Position numbers and translations under genes: made by a program
Assembly: GCA_947090765.1 (NCBI GenBank)
Contig: OX352322.1
Coordinates: forward strand, 3,765,501 to 3,829,500
DNA length: 64,000 bases
From: Pseudomonas sp. MM223
GTDB lineage: Bacteria; Pseudomonadota; Gammaproteobacteria; Pseudomonadales; Pseudomonadaceae
Reading direction: 5' to 3'
Notes under the pieces: model-generated
What the model was told of the DNA's origin: nothing
Databases searched by the model: none
The model's input: the letters and a program-made list of their open reading frames with translations, nothing else
Shown: positions 25,213-34,277 of the stretch, piece after piece
Numbering within the stretch: the stretch's first letter is position 1
Layout: every line of letters begins with the position of its first letter

Positions 25213-25878
25213 ATGAACACCAGTGATCTACTCGAACAATTACTTCGGGCCGGGCAAGGCGCGCAAACGCGTCAAGGCAGCGGCGGCATGTCGTGGCAAG
25301 ACGGCCTGGGTGGCTTGGGCGGCTTGCTGGGTGGGCTGTTGGGTGGCCGTGGCGGCAGTGCCTCGGGCGGCTTGCCCCAGGGGCGCTCCGCCGGTGGCAC
25401 TAATTTCGCAGCCCTGGCGTCGTTGGGCATGATGGCCTTCCAGGCCTATCAAAGCTGGCAGTGCAGCCAGGCGGCGGCCCCGCAACAAGCGGTACGCACG
25501 GTTGATCAGTTGTCCGGCCCCGAGGCCGAGGACCACAGCCATGCAATCTTGCGCGCACTGATTGCGGCCGCCAAGGCAGACGGCCGCATCGACCAGCAGG
25601 AAGAACAGTTGATCTACGCCGAAATCAAACGTCAAACCAGCGACCCGCAACTGCAGCAATGGCTGGATGAAGAAGTCAGCAAGCCACTCGATGTTGCCGA
25701 AGTGGCCCAGTCGGCCCGGGACCCGGCCATGGCCGCCGAAATGTACCTGGCCAGCGTGATGCTGGTGGATGACCAGCAGGACGCGGAGCGCGCCTACCTT
25801 GACGAACTGGCCAGCGCCCTGCAAATCGACCCGGCATTGCAGGTGCATCTGGAACAGCAGGCCAAGGCAGGTGCCTGA
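25213..25878 (+). CDS. TerB-fold / DUF533 protein
   Basis: A 221-residue protein. The N-terminal third is very glycine-rich and hydrophobic (GGLGGLLGGLLGGRGG), followed by FAALASLGMMAFQAYQSWQ and an alpha-helical C-domain (about 105-215). That domain contains LRALIAAAKADGRIDQQEEQLIYAEI, the acidic signature of the TerB-like DUF533 family. Although often auto-named tellurite resistance protein, no tellurite function has been shown for this branch and no ter genes lie nearby. It is divergent from mesX and convergent with a fecR gene. The start follows GGGCGGTGCC. Its role is unknown; membrane association is plausible. Confidence 0.82.
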   Translation: MNTSDLLEQLLRAGQGAQTRQGSGGMSWQDGLGGLGGLLGGLLGGRGGSASGGLPQGRSAGGTNFAALASLGMMAFQAYQSWQCSQAAAPQQAVRTVDQLSGPEAEDHSHAILRALIAAAKADGRIDQQEEQLIYAEIKRQTSDPQLQQWLDEEVSKPLDVAEVAQSARDPAMAAEMYLASVMLVDDQQDAERAYLDELASALQIDPALQVHLEQQAKAGA

Positions 25879-25944
25879 ACGGGCTGCCAATTACGCAGTG
25901 CAAACTTTACGTCTGAGGGACAGGTCTTTGTGATTTGTGGATCA

Positions 25945-26892
25945 TCAAACCGGCACGATGCGTGTCCAGTAACGGGTACGCTGCTGGATTCTGACGGGTA
26001 GCGAGCGAGCGATAGTGTCTAATGTAACCTCGATATTGCCAAGGGAATACGAGCCCGACACTCGCAAATGGCTGACCTCAGGTGCACAGCCAAGGTAGCC
26101 TGAGCGATAGCGCTGCAACTCACCCATCAGCCTATCCAGCCTCCAGCCCTCCACTACCAGCCGCCCCTGGGCCCAGGCCTCTTCGCCGCGTTCAAGCGGC
26201 CGCGAGACCAACAGCCTTTGACTGTCGAAAGTCACCGATTGCCCTTGCTCAATTACGGCCTCATCGGCAGCCTTCTCAGGGTGTGCCGCAACGGCATGGT
26301 TGTAGACGCTAAGACGCGTCAGCCCGTCGAGCTGGCGCACTGCGAAACGGGTGCCCAATGCGCGCAGCTCACCTTGAGCACTGCGCACCCGGAAAGGACG
26401 GGAGTCCTTACCCGTGGTTACATGGACCTCCCCTGCTCGAAGGACCAGCAAGCGAGTGCTGGCATTGAAGATCACATCGAGCGCGGTATCGGTATCCAGA
26501 ACCACCAAGGTACCGTCAGAAAGCGTCTCTTGGCGCTGCTCACCGATGCGAGTCTTGACCTCGGCCATCCATTTCGGAGCAAGGTCATACCCCTGCCATG
26601 CTAATGAACACGTTCCGGCACCCAGCAACAGCGCTTTGAGAACAGTGCGACGATTCGGGCCGCTTTCGCGCAACGTGGACTTTTCCATGACCTCCCATGC
26701 AAATTGCTGCGGCATATTGCCAATGCGCGCCTGCAATTCGGTGAGCTGCTGCCATGCCCACTCATGCTCCGCACTTCGGGAGTGCCAAAGTCGCCACTGC
26801 ACGCGCAACTCCGGGTCGTCAGGGTTCGCGCAAAGGTGCGCGAACCACTCGGCAGCACGGCGAAGAGCCTGGCGCTGAGCGTCGTTAGTCAC
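25945..26892 (-). CDS. FecR-type anti-sigma factor (module A)
   Basis: A 315-residue inner-membrane regulator that passes a siderophore signal from receptor to sigma factor. The cytoplasmic N-domain (about 1-75, QRQALRRAAEWFAHL) binds sigma. A twin-arginine-like motif RRTVLKALLLGAG precedes the membrane segment. The periplasmic part contains the conserved ALGTRFAV, with the Gly-Thr pair at which FecR-type proteins self-cleave, and a C-terminal STN-like domain. I use the GTG at 26892, which overlaps the sigma stop (GTGA). The sigma gene lies directly upstream and the receptor is divergent at 27590. The likely signal is a ferric siderophore bound by that receptor. Confidence 0.9.
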   Translation of the reverse strand: MTNDAQRQALRRAAEWFAHLCANPDDPELRVQWRLWHSRSAEHEWAWQQLTELQARIGNMPQQFAWEVMEKSTLRESGPNRRTVLKALLLGAGTCSLAWQGYDLAPKWMAEVKTRIGEQRQETLSDGTLVVLDTDTALDVIFNASTRLLVLRAGEVHVTTGKDSRPFRVRSAQGELRALGTRFAVRQLDGLTRLSVYNHAVAAHPEKAADEAVIEQGQSVTFDSQRLLVSRPLERGEEAWAQGRLVVEGWRLDRLMGELQRYRSGYLGCAPEVSHLRVSGSYSLGNIEVTLDTIARSLPVRIQQRTRYWTRIVPV

Positions 26893-27404
26893 CACGGATT
26901 GTCCACGATGTACAAAAGGCACCGTTCAGTGGCTCGGGCGATGTATTTGGTCACTGAGCTGGCCGACACCTGTAATTGTTCAGCGATCTGAGGGTAAGTC
27001 AGTCCCTGGATTTGCGACATCAGGAACGCGGTTTTCGCCTTCACTCCCAGCCCGTCAAGCATGCGATCCAACTCCAGAAGTGACTGGAGCAAGCAAAGCT
27101 GCTCCTCGGCAGAAATGGCAAAGGACTCAGGCTGCTGGGCGAGCACTTCAAGATAGGCACGCTCCACCGACTGGCGGCGAAAACTATCGATCATTACCCG
27201 CTTGGCGATGGTGACCAGAAAATGGCGCGGCTCATTGAGCGCGGCCGCCACAGGTTTACGCCGCTCGGCGAGCAGCACTCGAAGGAAGGTGTCTTGGGCG
27301 AAGTCTGCGGCCGCCTGGGAACACCCGGTGCGCTTGCGCAGCCAGTTGATCAGCCACGGTTGATGTTCGTTGTAGAGCGTCGCGATAGGGTTGCCAAGCG
27401 GCAT
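26889..27404 (-). CDS. FecI-type iron-starvation ECF sigma factor (module A)
   Basis: A 171-residue ECF sigma factor. Region 2 includes PWLINWLRKRTGCSQAAADFAQDTFLRVL, and region 4 has LGVKAKTAFLMSQIQGLTYPQIAEQLQVSASSVTKYIARATERCL, the FecI-type helix-turn-helix. The start MPLGNPIATLYNEHQ was chosen because the frame before it holds non-family residues. It overlaps the fecR gene by four bases. A Fur-box-like site is found 15 bases upstream of its start at 27419-27437. It should be made under iron shortage and drive the divergent receptor gene once released by FecR. Confidence 0.9.
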   Translation of the reverse strand: MPLGNPIATLYNEHQPWLINWLRKRTGCSQAAADFAQDTFLRVLLAERRKPVAAALNEPRHFLVTIAKRVMIDSFRRQSVERAYLEVLAQQPESFAISAEEQLCLLQSLLELDRMLDGLGVKAKTAFLMSQIQGLTYPQIAEQLQVSASSVTKYIARATERCLLYIVDNPW

Positions 27405-27418
27405 GTCGGTGCCAAATA

Positions 27419-27437
27419 GAGAATACGAATTAATCTC
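27419..27437. promoter_or_regulatory. Candidate Fur box, module A
   Basis: GAGAATACGAATTAATCTC matches the 19-base Fur consensus at 12 positions and is itself partly palindromic (GAGA...TCTC). It lies in the 185-base divergent region between the sigma gene and the receptor gene, close to the sigma start. Confidence 0.4.
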
Positions 27438-27589
27438 AATATAGTGAAATGACGGCCTGAGGGCAATCCGCTTACAGGCCAAAAAAATGGGCAAAAAAAA
27501 GCCAAAACGCATTGTCACTTTACGCTCAGCAACGCGACTCCTTTTGCAGACACCTCATAAAAGCGCCGATCACCGCATCAGGAGATAGC

Positions 27590-30025
27590 ATGCAACATCC
27601 CATTCCAGGCTTCTGCGCCGCCCCGTTGAACACCCCTAACGCGCTATGCCTTGCCATGTTTGGCGTATCGCTGTTGATGGCCACCCCAACATTTTCCAGC
27701 GCGGCTGAAAGCCAGGTAGCAGCCCGTACACTGCACCAGCAAGATTTTGCTATCGAAGCAGGATCTCTGGCCGCCGTACTGAATATTTTTGCCAGTGAAG
27801 CAGGCGTTGTCTTGTCATCCGACAACGGGTTGACCGAAGGTAAACAAAGCCCGGGCATCCGCGGCCGCTACAGCATCGATCAGGGCTTTTCGGTACTGCT
27901 GAGGGGGGCTGGATTGCAGGCAGTTGCTGGCAGGGATAACAGCTATGTGCTGCTGCCGGCTGCGCCGTCGGACGCATTGCAATTGGGGGTGACCAACGTG
28001 ACAGGCGCCGGGCTGGGCGCAACTACGGAGGGTTCGAAGTCCTACACGACAGGTAGCACCAACACGGCGACCCGGATGAATCTGTCGCTGCGAGAAACGC
28101 CCCAGTCGGTGAGCGTCGTCACGCGTCAGCAAATGGACGATCAAAACATGCAATCGCTGGAAGACGTTGCCAGGGCCGCGACGGGTATCAACACAACCAA
28201 GGATTTTGGTACTGAACGATCACGCTATTTTTCCCGCGGTTTCCAGGTCAACGACCTGCAATATGACGGCGTACCGACCAGCATTTCCGAAAGCTACTCG
28301 ATGGATGTGACCTCTGTTAACAACATGGCCATCTACGACCGCGTAGAATTTGTTCGCGGCGCAAATGGCCTGATGCAGGGTGCAGGCAACCCCTCAGCGG
28401 CCATCAACCTGGTGCGTAAACGCCCAACGAACACCTACAAGCTCAAAGCCGAAATCGGCGCTGGCTCGTGGGACAACTACCACAGCCAGATCGACGTGGG
28501 CGGGCCGCTGAACGAACAGGGCACACTGCGGGGCAGAACCGTACTCTTGTACAATGCCGGCAATAGTTTCGTAGACCGTGCCGACAAAGAGAACCAGCTC
28601 TTCTACGCCATCGGCGAAGCCGACCTGAGCGAGGATACGACGGTAAGCCTGGGGACCGTCTTGCAGAAGGATTATCACGGCGGTTATGACTGGGGCGGCT
28701 TGCCCACGCAACTCAATGGCAGCTTCTATCCACTGTCGCGCTCGACGTCCTTTGCTCCAAGCTGGGCGCATCTGAATAAAATCAATCGTACGGTGTTCGC
28801 TGACATCAAGCATGCATTCAACGATGACTGGAAATTGACCGTCAATACCAACCTGATGTGGTCGAATGCCGATTTTCTCGGGCTGTACGGCAACAACATT
28901 GGGAACGATCAGTTCCGCCTGTCCACCAACGACACCAAATACGACGACGAACAAATCAGCCTTGATGCCGCGCTGAACGGCGCTTTCTACCTGCTCGGCC
29001 AACGCCACGAACTGGTGTTCGGCGCTAACGCGCGCAAAGACCGGTTTATCAACGAGTCGCGCTACAACAACAATCCAAGCGTGGTCGATATCCTTGATTT
29101 CGCCCCCTCACACGTGGCTGCGCCAACCTATAGCTACGAAAGAATCCAGTACCGCAACGTACGCAAGGATAAAGGGCTTTATGCCGCCACCCGGCTGAAC
29201 CCCAGCGACGACCTGCATGTGATCCTGGGCAGCCGCTTCAGCTGGGTTGATTACGCGTCTGCTGATTATGACGACCGTTTCAAGGAAAATGGCAAAGTCA
29301 TTCCCTATGCTGGCGTCGTGTATGACCTGACTGACAATGCCTCGGTCTACGCCAGCTACACCGAGATTTATCAGGTTCAAAGCAACTACGACATCAACAA
29401 CAAACTGCTCAACCCCATCACCGGCAGCAACTACGAAATCGGCCTCAAGAACGAGTTCTACGACGGCCTGCTCAATACGTCGGTGGCGGTATTTCAGGTT
29501 GACCAAAGTCATTTGCCGCAGGCAGTTTCCGGAGCAGCACGTGTTTGCGGCCCAGGGCGTACCTCAACGTGCTACGAGGAAGGCGGCAAGGTGCGCAATC
29601 GAGGTTTTGAAGTCGAGGCTTCGGGCGAGATTCTCCCCGGTTGGAACACCGTACTCGGCTACACCTACAGTCACCCTGAATATATAGGCGGAAGCCGCAA
29701 AGGCACCGACTACGCCACTGAAACCTCCCCGCAGCGGCTGTTCAAATTTGCGACCAACTACCGTTTGCCCGGCGAGCTGAGCGACTGGCGCGTAGGCGGC
29801 AATCTCTACCATCAGAGCAAGGTCTATCTGGGTAGCGTGGAGCAAGGTGCATACAACCTGGTCGATCTGAACGCCAATTACCAGATCAACAAGAACCTGA
29901 GTGCGCAACTGAACCTGAACAACGTGTTTGACAAAAATTACTACTCCGCCATCTATAACTCGAACCTTGGCAATTACTACGGCGAACCCCGCAACTTCGC
30001 CGTGACGCTGCGGTACGAAAACTGA
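27590..30025 (+). CDS. TonB-dependent siderophore receptor with STN domain (module A)
   Basis: An 811-residue outer-membrane receptor of the FpvA/FoxA type. The signal peptide ends near FSSAAES. The STN signalling domain is about residues 50-125 (FAIEAGSLAAVLNIFASEAGVVLSS to YVLLP) and contacts FecR in the periplasm. The plug is about 150-300 (RETPQSVSVVTRQQMDDQ, YFSRGFQVNDLQYDGVP, VEFVRGANGLMQGAGNPSAAINLVRKRP). The barrel runs on to the final NFAVTLRYEN. A cysteine pair (ARVCGPGRTSTCYEEGG) marks an external loop. AGGAGATAGC precedes the ATG. It is divergent from its sigma/FecR pair. The siderophore cannot be named from sequence alone. Confidence 0.92.
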   Translation: MQHPIPGFCAAPLNTPNALCLAMFGVSLLMATPTFSSAAESQVAARTLHQQDFAIEAGSLAAVLNIFASEAGVVLSSDNGLTEGKQSPGIRGRYSIDQGFSVLLRGAGLQAVAGRDNSYVLLPAAPSDALQLGVTNVTGAGLGATTEGSKSYTTGSTNTATRMNLSLRETPQSVSVVTRQQMDDQNMQSLEDVARAATGINTTKDFGTERSRYFSRGFQVNDLQYDGVPTSISESYSMDVTSVNNMAIYDRVEFVRGANGLMQGAGNPSAAINLVRKRPTNTYKLKAEIGAGSWDNYHSQIDVGGPLNEQGTLRGRTVLLYNAGNSFVDRADKENQLFYAIGEADLSEDTTVSLGTVLQKDYHGGYDWGGLPTQLNGSFYPLSRSTSFAPSWAHLNKINRTVFADIKHAFNDDWKLTVNTNLMWSNADFLGLYGNNIGNDQFRLSTNDTKYDDEQISLDAALNGAFYLLGQRHELVFGANARKDRFINESRYNNNPSVVDILDFAPSHVAAPTYSYERIQYRNVRKDKGLYAATRLNPSDDLHVILGSRFSWVDYASADYDDRFKENGKVIPYAGVVYDLTDNASVYASYTEIYQVQSNYDINNKLLNPITGSNYEIGLKNEFYDGLLNTSVAVFQVDQSHLPQAVSGAARVCGPGRTSTCYEEGGKVRNRGFEVEASGEILPGWNTVLGYTYSHPEYIGGSRKGTDYATETSPQRLFKFATNYRLPGELSDWRVGGNLYHQSKVYLGSVEQGAYNLVDLNANYQINKNLSAQLNLNNVFDKNYYSAIYNSNLGNYYGEPRNFAVTLRYEN

Positions 30026-30061
30026 AAGGATCTGACCTGGCCGCAGTACTGTGGTTTCTGC

Positions 30062-30081
30062 GGCTGCGTTTTCACGCAGCC
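30062..30081. terminator. Hairpin between two convergent receptor genes
   Basis: GGCTGCG, loop TTTTCA, CGCAGCC: a seven-base perfect stem in the 107-base gap between the ends of the module A and module B receptors. No T-run follows on either side, so its function as a bidirectional terminator is only likely. Confidence 0.4.
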
Positions 30082-30132
30082 TGGCCCCAAAGCTGTCGGT
30101 CAGTCGCGGCCTCAGCCTGGAGCCTACGTACG

Positions 30133-32541
30133 TCAGAAGTTGTATTTGATACCCGTCATGATGTTTCTTGGAGCACCGTACATGCCGTGATCCCCCGCAT
30201 AGCTGAGGTATTCACGGTCGAACACGTTGTTCAGATTGACCGACGCACTCAGATGTTGATTGAAGTCGTAGCGCGCCAAGAGGTTGGTGACGGCGTAGCT
30301 GCCCTGCGTGAAGGTGTGCAAGTCGGCACCGGTTTTGCTCTGCCAGTTCACACCGCCGCCAAGGGTGACTTTGTCCAGAATTCCTGGCAGGCGGTAGCTG
30401 GTGAAGGTTTTGAGGCTGTGGCGGGGCAAGGTGGTCACGATACGCTGGTCGTCAGCGTCGGTGCTGACCGCATAGGCATAGCCAGCGGATGCCTGCCAGC
30501 CTTCGGCCAGTTCTCCGTCCAGGGTGAATTCAACGCCCTTGGTAGTGGTGCCCTGTTCTGACTTGTACGTGTTGCCGCCCGGCGTATCGATCCAGATGGC
30601 CAGGTTGTCCTGCTCGATCTTGAACAGCGCAACGCTGGAGTTCAGCTTGCCGTCGAAGTGGCTGCCCTTCACACCCACTTCATAACCGGTGCCTTCCATC
30701 GGGTCCAGTGGTTTGTTGTTGATGTCGCGAACCCAGGACGATTGAGGGTTGAAGATTTTCGTGTAGCTGGCATACAGCGACCACGTCTCGTTAACGTCGT
30801 ACACCACGCCGGCATACGGAATGTAAACGCCGGTTTCCGATTCCTTGGTCTTGGTTTTCTCTGCGTTGTAGGGTTTATCCTCGATTTCACGATGCCAGTC
30901 GATCACGCGGCTGCCCAGCAAGATACTGAGGTCGTCGGTGGCATGCAGGCGCGTGGCGAGATAGGCGGCGTATTGGGTTTCGTCGGCAGTGGATTTGCCC
31001 GTGACGTCGAATGCGGGTTTGACCGAGCCACCATTCCAGTTCAGCAGGTTGTCGATTGCGCCAGCCGGAGAGCCGGAATAGTCGTACTTCCAGCCGCCGT
31101 AGCTTGGCACGTTCTCGTAGTAGTTGGACAAGGTCACGCCGGCGATCAACTCGTGCTCGCGGCCCAACAAGCCGAACGGGCCGGTCAGGTAGGCATCGAT
31201 GTTGTTCTGGCGCGGGATGCCGGAGAAGCGCACTGGCAACTGCGTGGTGCCGCTGCCGTCCGGGTTGAGGCTGCCGTTGACGTAGTTGAAGACTTCGTCA
31301 AACTTGTTTTCGGAGTGGGTCAACTCGACCTTCCCGCTCCAGCCATTGGCGAACTGCTGTTCGATCGAGGTGAAAAAACTGGTTTGTTCATGGTCGTTGT
31401 ATGACCAGGTTTGAGCCGAGTTGAGCGAGCGTTTGAGGTTGGTGCGAGAGCCGTCGGTGAAACGGGTCGGTAGGCCGGAGCGCATGGGCGAGTCAACGTC
31501 TGTGCGCTGATAACTGAAGCCCAGGGTCAGCAAGGTGTCTTCAGTCAGGTCAAATTCGGTAATGCCGTAGATCAGTTGCGAGTCCTGCTTGTAACGGTCC
31601 ACCCAGGATTGCTCGGTTTTGAAGTCGGCGACCAGGCGCCCGCGTACGTTGCCGGTTTCGGTCAGCGGGCCAGATACATCAAAACCGGTACCGTAACGGT
31701 CCCAATTACCAGCTTCTGCGGTGACGCTGGCCTGGGCCTCGGCGGTCGGGCGCTTGCGGATCAGGTTGATCGTCGCTGAAGGGCTGCCCAGGCCGCTGAT
31801 CAAGCCGGTAGCACCGCGCACCACTTCCACACGGTCATACATGGCCATGCTCTGGGTGTAGTTGTCCATCCGCTTGACGGTGGGCACACCATCGATTTCA
31901 AAGTTCTGAATCTCGAAGCCGCGCGAGAAGTAACCATCGGATTCGGCACCCAGCCCGTCGCGCAACACGATGATGCCCGGTGTGGCATCAAGGGTATCGC
32001 TGAGATTGGTCAGGCGCTGGTCATCCAGGCGCTGACGGGTCATGACGGTCAGCGATTGCGGGGTTTCCTGAGGGGTCAGGTTCAGGCGGGTCGAACTGCT
32101 GGACGAGTAGGTGGTGTAGAGCCCGGTACCTTCTGTAGTAGACCCGGGCGCTTTGCCCGAAATTGAAATGCTTTGAAGCTCCAGGGCGGCAGAGGCCGGC
32201 GCTTGCTGGAGGGTGTAGCGCCCATCGGGCTGGCGCACCGCAATGAGTTGGCTGCCCTCAAGTAACGCCTGTAACGCACCGTCGACCGTGTAATCACCAC
32301 TCAAGCCGGGGCTGTTTTGCCCGGCAACCAGGTCATTGGGAAACGACAGCAACAAATGGGCTTGCTGGCCCAGTTGATTAAGCGCAGTGCCCAGCGATGC
32401 CGGGGGGATATCGTAGTGTTGCACGCTGCTTTCGGCGGCTGCCCACACCGGCGATGAGGTCGCAATCAGAACCGCTGTGGCGCAACCAAGGGTGGTGGCG
32501 AGCGGTGTTGCGTAGAACGACGAAATACTGCGGTGATGCAT
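30133..32541 (-). CDS. TonB-dependent siderophore receptor with STN domain (module B)
   Basis: An 802-residue outer-membrane receptor. Signal peptide (ATAVLIATSSPVWAAAES), STN domain at about 40-115 (YDIPPASLGTALNQLGQQAHLLLSF, YTVDGALQALLEGSQLIAV), then plug (QETPQSLTVMTRQRLDDQRL, GYFSRGFEIQNFEIDGVPT, VEVVRGATGLISGLGSPSATINLIRKRP) and barrel ending APRNIMTGIKYNF. It starts at MHHRSISSFYATPL, with a weak ribosome site. It is downstream of the module B fecR gene on the same strand with an 80-base gap, so the order is sigma-fecR-receptor. It differs from the module A receptor across most of the barrel, which suggests a different ferric siderophore. Confidence 0.92.
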   Translation of the reverse strand: MHHRSISSFYATPLATTLGCATAVLIATSSPVWAAAESSVQHYDIPPASLGTALNQLGQQAHLLLSFPNDLVAGQNSPGLSGDYTVDGALQALLEGSQLIAVRQPDGRYTLQQAPASAALELQSISISGKAPGSTTEGTGLYTTYSSSSSTRLNLTPQETPQSLTVMTRQRLDDQRLTNLSDTLDATPGIIVLRDGLGAESDGYFSRGFEIQNFEIDGVPTVKRMDNYTQSMAMYDRVEVVRGATGLISGLGSPSATINLIRKRPTAEAQASVTAEAGNWDRYGTGFDVSGPLTETGNVRGRLVADFKTEQSWVDRYKQDSQLIYGITEFDLTEDTLLTLGFSYQRTDVDSPMRSGLPTRFTDGSRTNLKRSLNSAQTWSYNDHEQTSFFTSIEQQFANGWSGKVELTHSENKFDEVFNYVNGSLNPDGSGTTQLPVRFSGIPRQNNIDAYLTGPFGLLGREHELIAGVTLSNYYENVPSYGGWKYDYSGSPAGAIDNLLNWNGGSVKPAFDVTGKSTADETQYAAYLATRLHATDDLSILLGSRVIDWHREIEDKPYNAEKTKTKESETGVYIPYAGVVYDVNETWSLYASYTKIFNPQSSWVRDINNKPLDPMEGTGYEVGVKGSHFDGKLNSSVALFKIEQDNLAIWIDTPGGNTYKSEQGTTTKGVEFTLDGELAEGWQASAGYAYAVSTDADDQRIVTTLPRHSLKTFTSYRLPGILDKVTLGGGVNWQSKTGADLHTFTQGSYAVTNLLARYDFNQHLSASVNLNNVFDREYLSYAGDHGMYGAPRNIMTGIKYNF

Positions 32542-32621
32542 GTGAAGTGCCCCGATGTTTTTGATGTATGGCCTATGAGTCTCGCCAACAATCAAAACGG
32601 CTCATCGAGGACGAAAAAACT

Positions 32622-33620
32622 TCAAACATTTGCTGGCAAGGGACGCAAGTTGATCCACAAACGCGTAAAACGCTGTACATCCAGTTTCAGGGTCTGGGCG
32701 ACGGCATCGATGATTCGATCACTGTCGGCCAACGGGTAGGTGCCCCACACTCGCAGGTTGGCCAAGCCGGCGTCGCACCCAAGATGGCCATGACGATACC
32801 GGCCAAGTTCTTCGAGGAAAGCCTGAAGCGGTTGGCCGTCGGCGACGATCATACCTTCGGCCCAGGCGGGCGCGGATGCTTGCATGACACCCCGATCGAG
32901 CATCCCAAGCGGCCCGAAACGCGCCATCTGCCCGGCGTGCAGGGCAGTCCAGGCGCTGGCTTGATTCGGGATCACCTGAAGCGAGCCACCATAGACCGCC
33001 AACTGGGTTGAGCCATTGTCGAACTGACGTATTGTGAAACGCGCCGAGGACGCTTGCGTGCGAACTTGGGCGGTATCGATAAACAGCGCCGGGCTCAAGG
33101 CAGTGTCAATCAAGGCCTCACCGCCAAGTAATCGAAGGTGCCAACCACGGTCAGTGCTGCGGGCATTCATGGCGCTATGGGTATTGAGTTCAAACGACAG
33201 ATCCGGGGCCAGTGCAACGCGTCTCTGCTCGCCCACACCCGTGGTGTAATCGGCACTGATGCGCGACACCATTTCGCTGTCTCGGCTCATCCATGCACCC
33301 GCGCCCACAGTCAGCAGCAAGGCCAGGCCTTTTATTGTCTGACGCCTGCTCAGCCCTTCCTGGGAAGGGAGCAACAGGGCCTGACGGGCAAGGTCTGGAT
33401 CGCCTCGGGTGCGCAATGCGTCGAGTTGCGCCCCCAGGGCCAAGGCTTTTTCCCAGGCCAGCTCATGTAAGGGGTGTTCATTACGCCATGCCATGAACGC
33501 GGCCTGTGCGGGTGAATCGAAATTGGCCTCCTGCATGTCGAGCCACCATTCCATCGCCTGCTCACACATTTTCGGCGACAGCGATGGCTCGCGGATAAAG
33601 GCTTTCCCGGTGATAGTCAT
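32622..33620 (-). CDS. FecR-type anti-sigma factor without the Gly-Thr site (module B)
   Basis: A 332-residue FecR-like protein. The cytoplasmic domain (MCEQAMEWWLDMQEANFDSPAQAAFMAWRNEHPLHELAWEKA, abbreviated across positions 18-60) is typical. A twin-arginine motif RRQTIKGLALLLTVGAG lies near 92-108, before the membrane helix, and an STN-like end follows. In the periplasmic FecR domain, where other members read ALGTRF, this protein has SSARFTI (about residues 191-197), so the conserved Gly-Thr used for self-cleavage is missing. Signal processing may therefore differ. Its ATG overlaps the sigma stop by four bases, and the receptor follows 80 bases later. Confidence 0.88.
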   Translation of the reverse strand: MTITGKAFIREPSLSPKMCEQAMEWWLDMQEANFDSPAQAAFMAWRNEHPLHELAWEKALALGAQLDALRTRGDPDLARQALLLPSQEGLSRRQTIKGLALLLTVGAGAWMSRDSEMVSRISADYTTGVGEQRRVALAPDLSFELNTHSAMNARSTDRGWHLRLLGGEALIDTALSPALFIDTAQVRTQASSARFTIRQFDNGSTQLAVYGGSLQVIPNQASAWTALHAGQMARFGPLGMLDRGVMQASAPAWAEGMIVADGQPLQAFLEELGRYRHGHLGCDAGLANLRVWGTYPLADSDRIIDAVAQTLKLDVQRFTRLWINLRPLPANV

Positions 33621-34123
33621 CGCAGCGATTCCGTCACCAGCATGCATTGCGCGCCAGCCTTGATGATATGGCGTTTGACGGTAGCAATTGAAATACCCAG
33701 CCGCTCGGCAATTTCGCCGTGGCTAAGCCCATCCAGTTGCGACCAGAGAAACGCTTGTTTGACGGCAACATCCAGTTTGCACAGCGCTTCGTCGAGCCGA
33801 ACCAGCGTCTCGAAAATGATCAACTGGGTTGCCAAGTCCGGCAGCACGTTTTCGTCTTGCGCCTGGAGCGCGTCCAGATACGCCTTTTCCAGGCGTGCGC
33901 GGCGGTAGTGGTTGGACAGGACACTGCGTGCCACCTTGGCCAGAAAAGGCCGCGGCTGGCGGACTTCAATCACCTCGTTACTGACCAGCAGACGCATGAA
34001 GGTGTCCTGCATCAAATCGGCAGCGCGGTGTGAGCAGCTCAATTGCCGATACAGCCAGCTACTCAACCAGCGGTGTTGCTGTTCGTACAGGGCAGTGAAC
34101 TGTGCGGTATCGACGGATGCCAT
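33617..34123 (-). CDS. FecI-type ECF sigma factor (module B)
   Basis: A 168-residue ECF sigma factor. Region 2 carries HRWLSSWLYRQLSCSHRAADLMQDTFMRLL, and region 4 carries LDVAVKQAFLWSQLDGLSHGEIAERLGISIATVKRHIIKAG, the FecI-like DNA-binding helix. I start it at ATG 34123 (MASVDTAQFTALYEQQH), as the upstream TTG adds only four residues. It overlaps the fecR gene by four bases. A Fur-box-like site lies at 34143-34161, about 20 bases before the start, which fits iron-repressed expression. It should direct polymerase to the module B receptor gene. Confidence 0.9.
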   Translation of the reverse strand: MASVDTAQFTALYEQQHRWLSSWLYRQLSCSHRAADLMQDTFMRLLVSNEVIEVRQPRPFLAKVARSVLSNHYRRARLEKAYLDALQAQDENVLPDLATQLIIFETLVRLDEALCKLDVAVKQAFLWSQLDGLSHGEIAERLGISIATVKRHIIKAGAQCMLVTESLR

Positions 34124-34142
34124 TGGCGGCCACAAGAACGAT

Positions 34143-34161
34143 GCAAATGAGACTTAGTATC
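34143..34161. promoter_or_regulatory. Candidate Fur box, module B
   Basis: GCAAATGAGACTTAGTATC matches the 19-base Fur consensus at 13 positions and lies just upstream of the module B sigma gene, in the divergent gap toward arsR. Confidence 0.45.
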
Positions 34162-34227
34162 ATATTTGACTAATCGGGTGCCGACAAGAACGCAAAGGGG
34201 CGCCAGTTTCCGCATGGGGGTTGCGAC

Positions 34228-34267
34228 ATACATATGGAAATACGTATATTCGATTTTCCATATGTAT
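34228..34267. promoter_or_regulatory. ArsR operator: 13-base perfect inverted repeat
   Basis: ATACATATGGAAA and its exact complement TTTCCATATGTAT are separated by 14 AT-rich bases. The repeat ends 10 bases before the arsR start. This is a natural binding site for the ArsR dimer and should overlap the promoter of the ars genes. Confidence 0.65.
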
Positions 34268-34277
34268 TGGTGTTGCC

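Noticed and set aside
27590..30025. Naming the module A receptor as the pyoverdine receptor FpvA
   Set aside because: Only the general FpvA/FoxA layout is visible; no pyoverdine genes are nearby and the ligand loops cannot be judged by eye.
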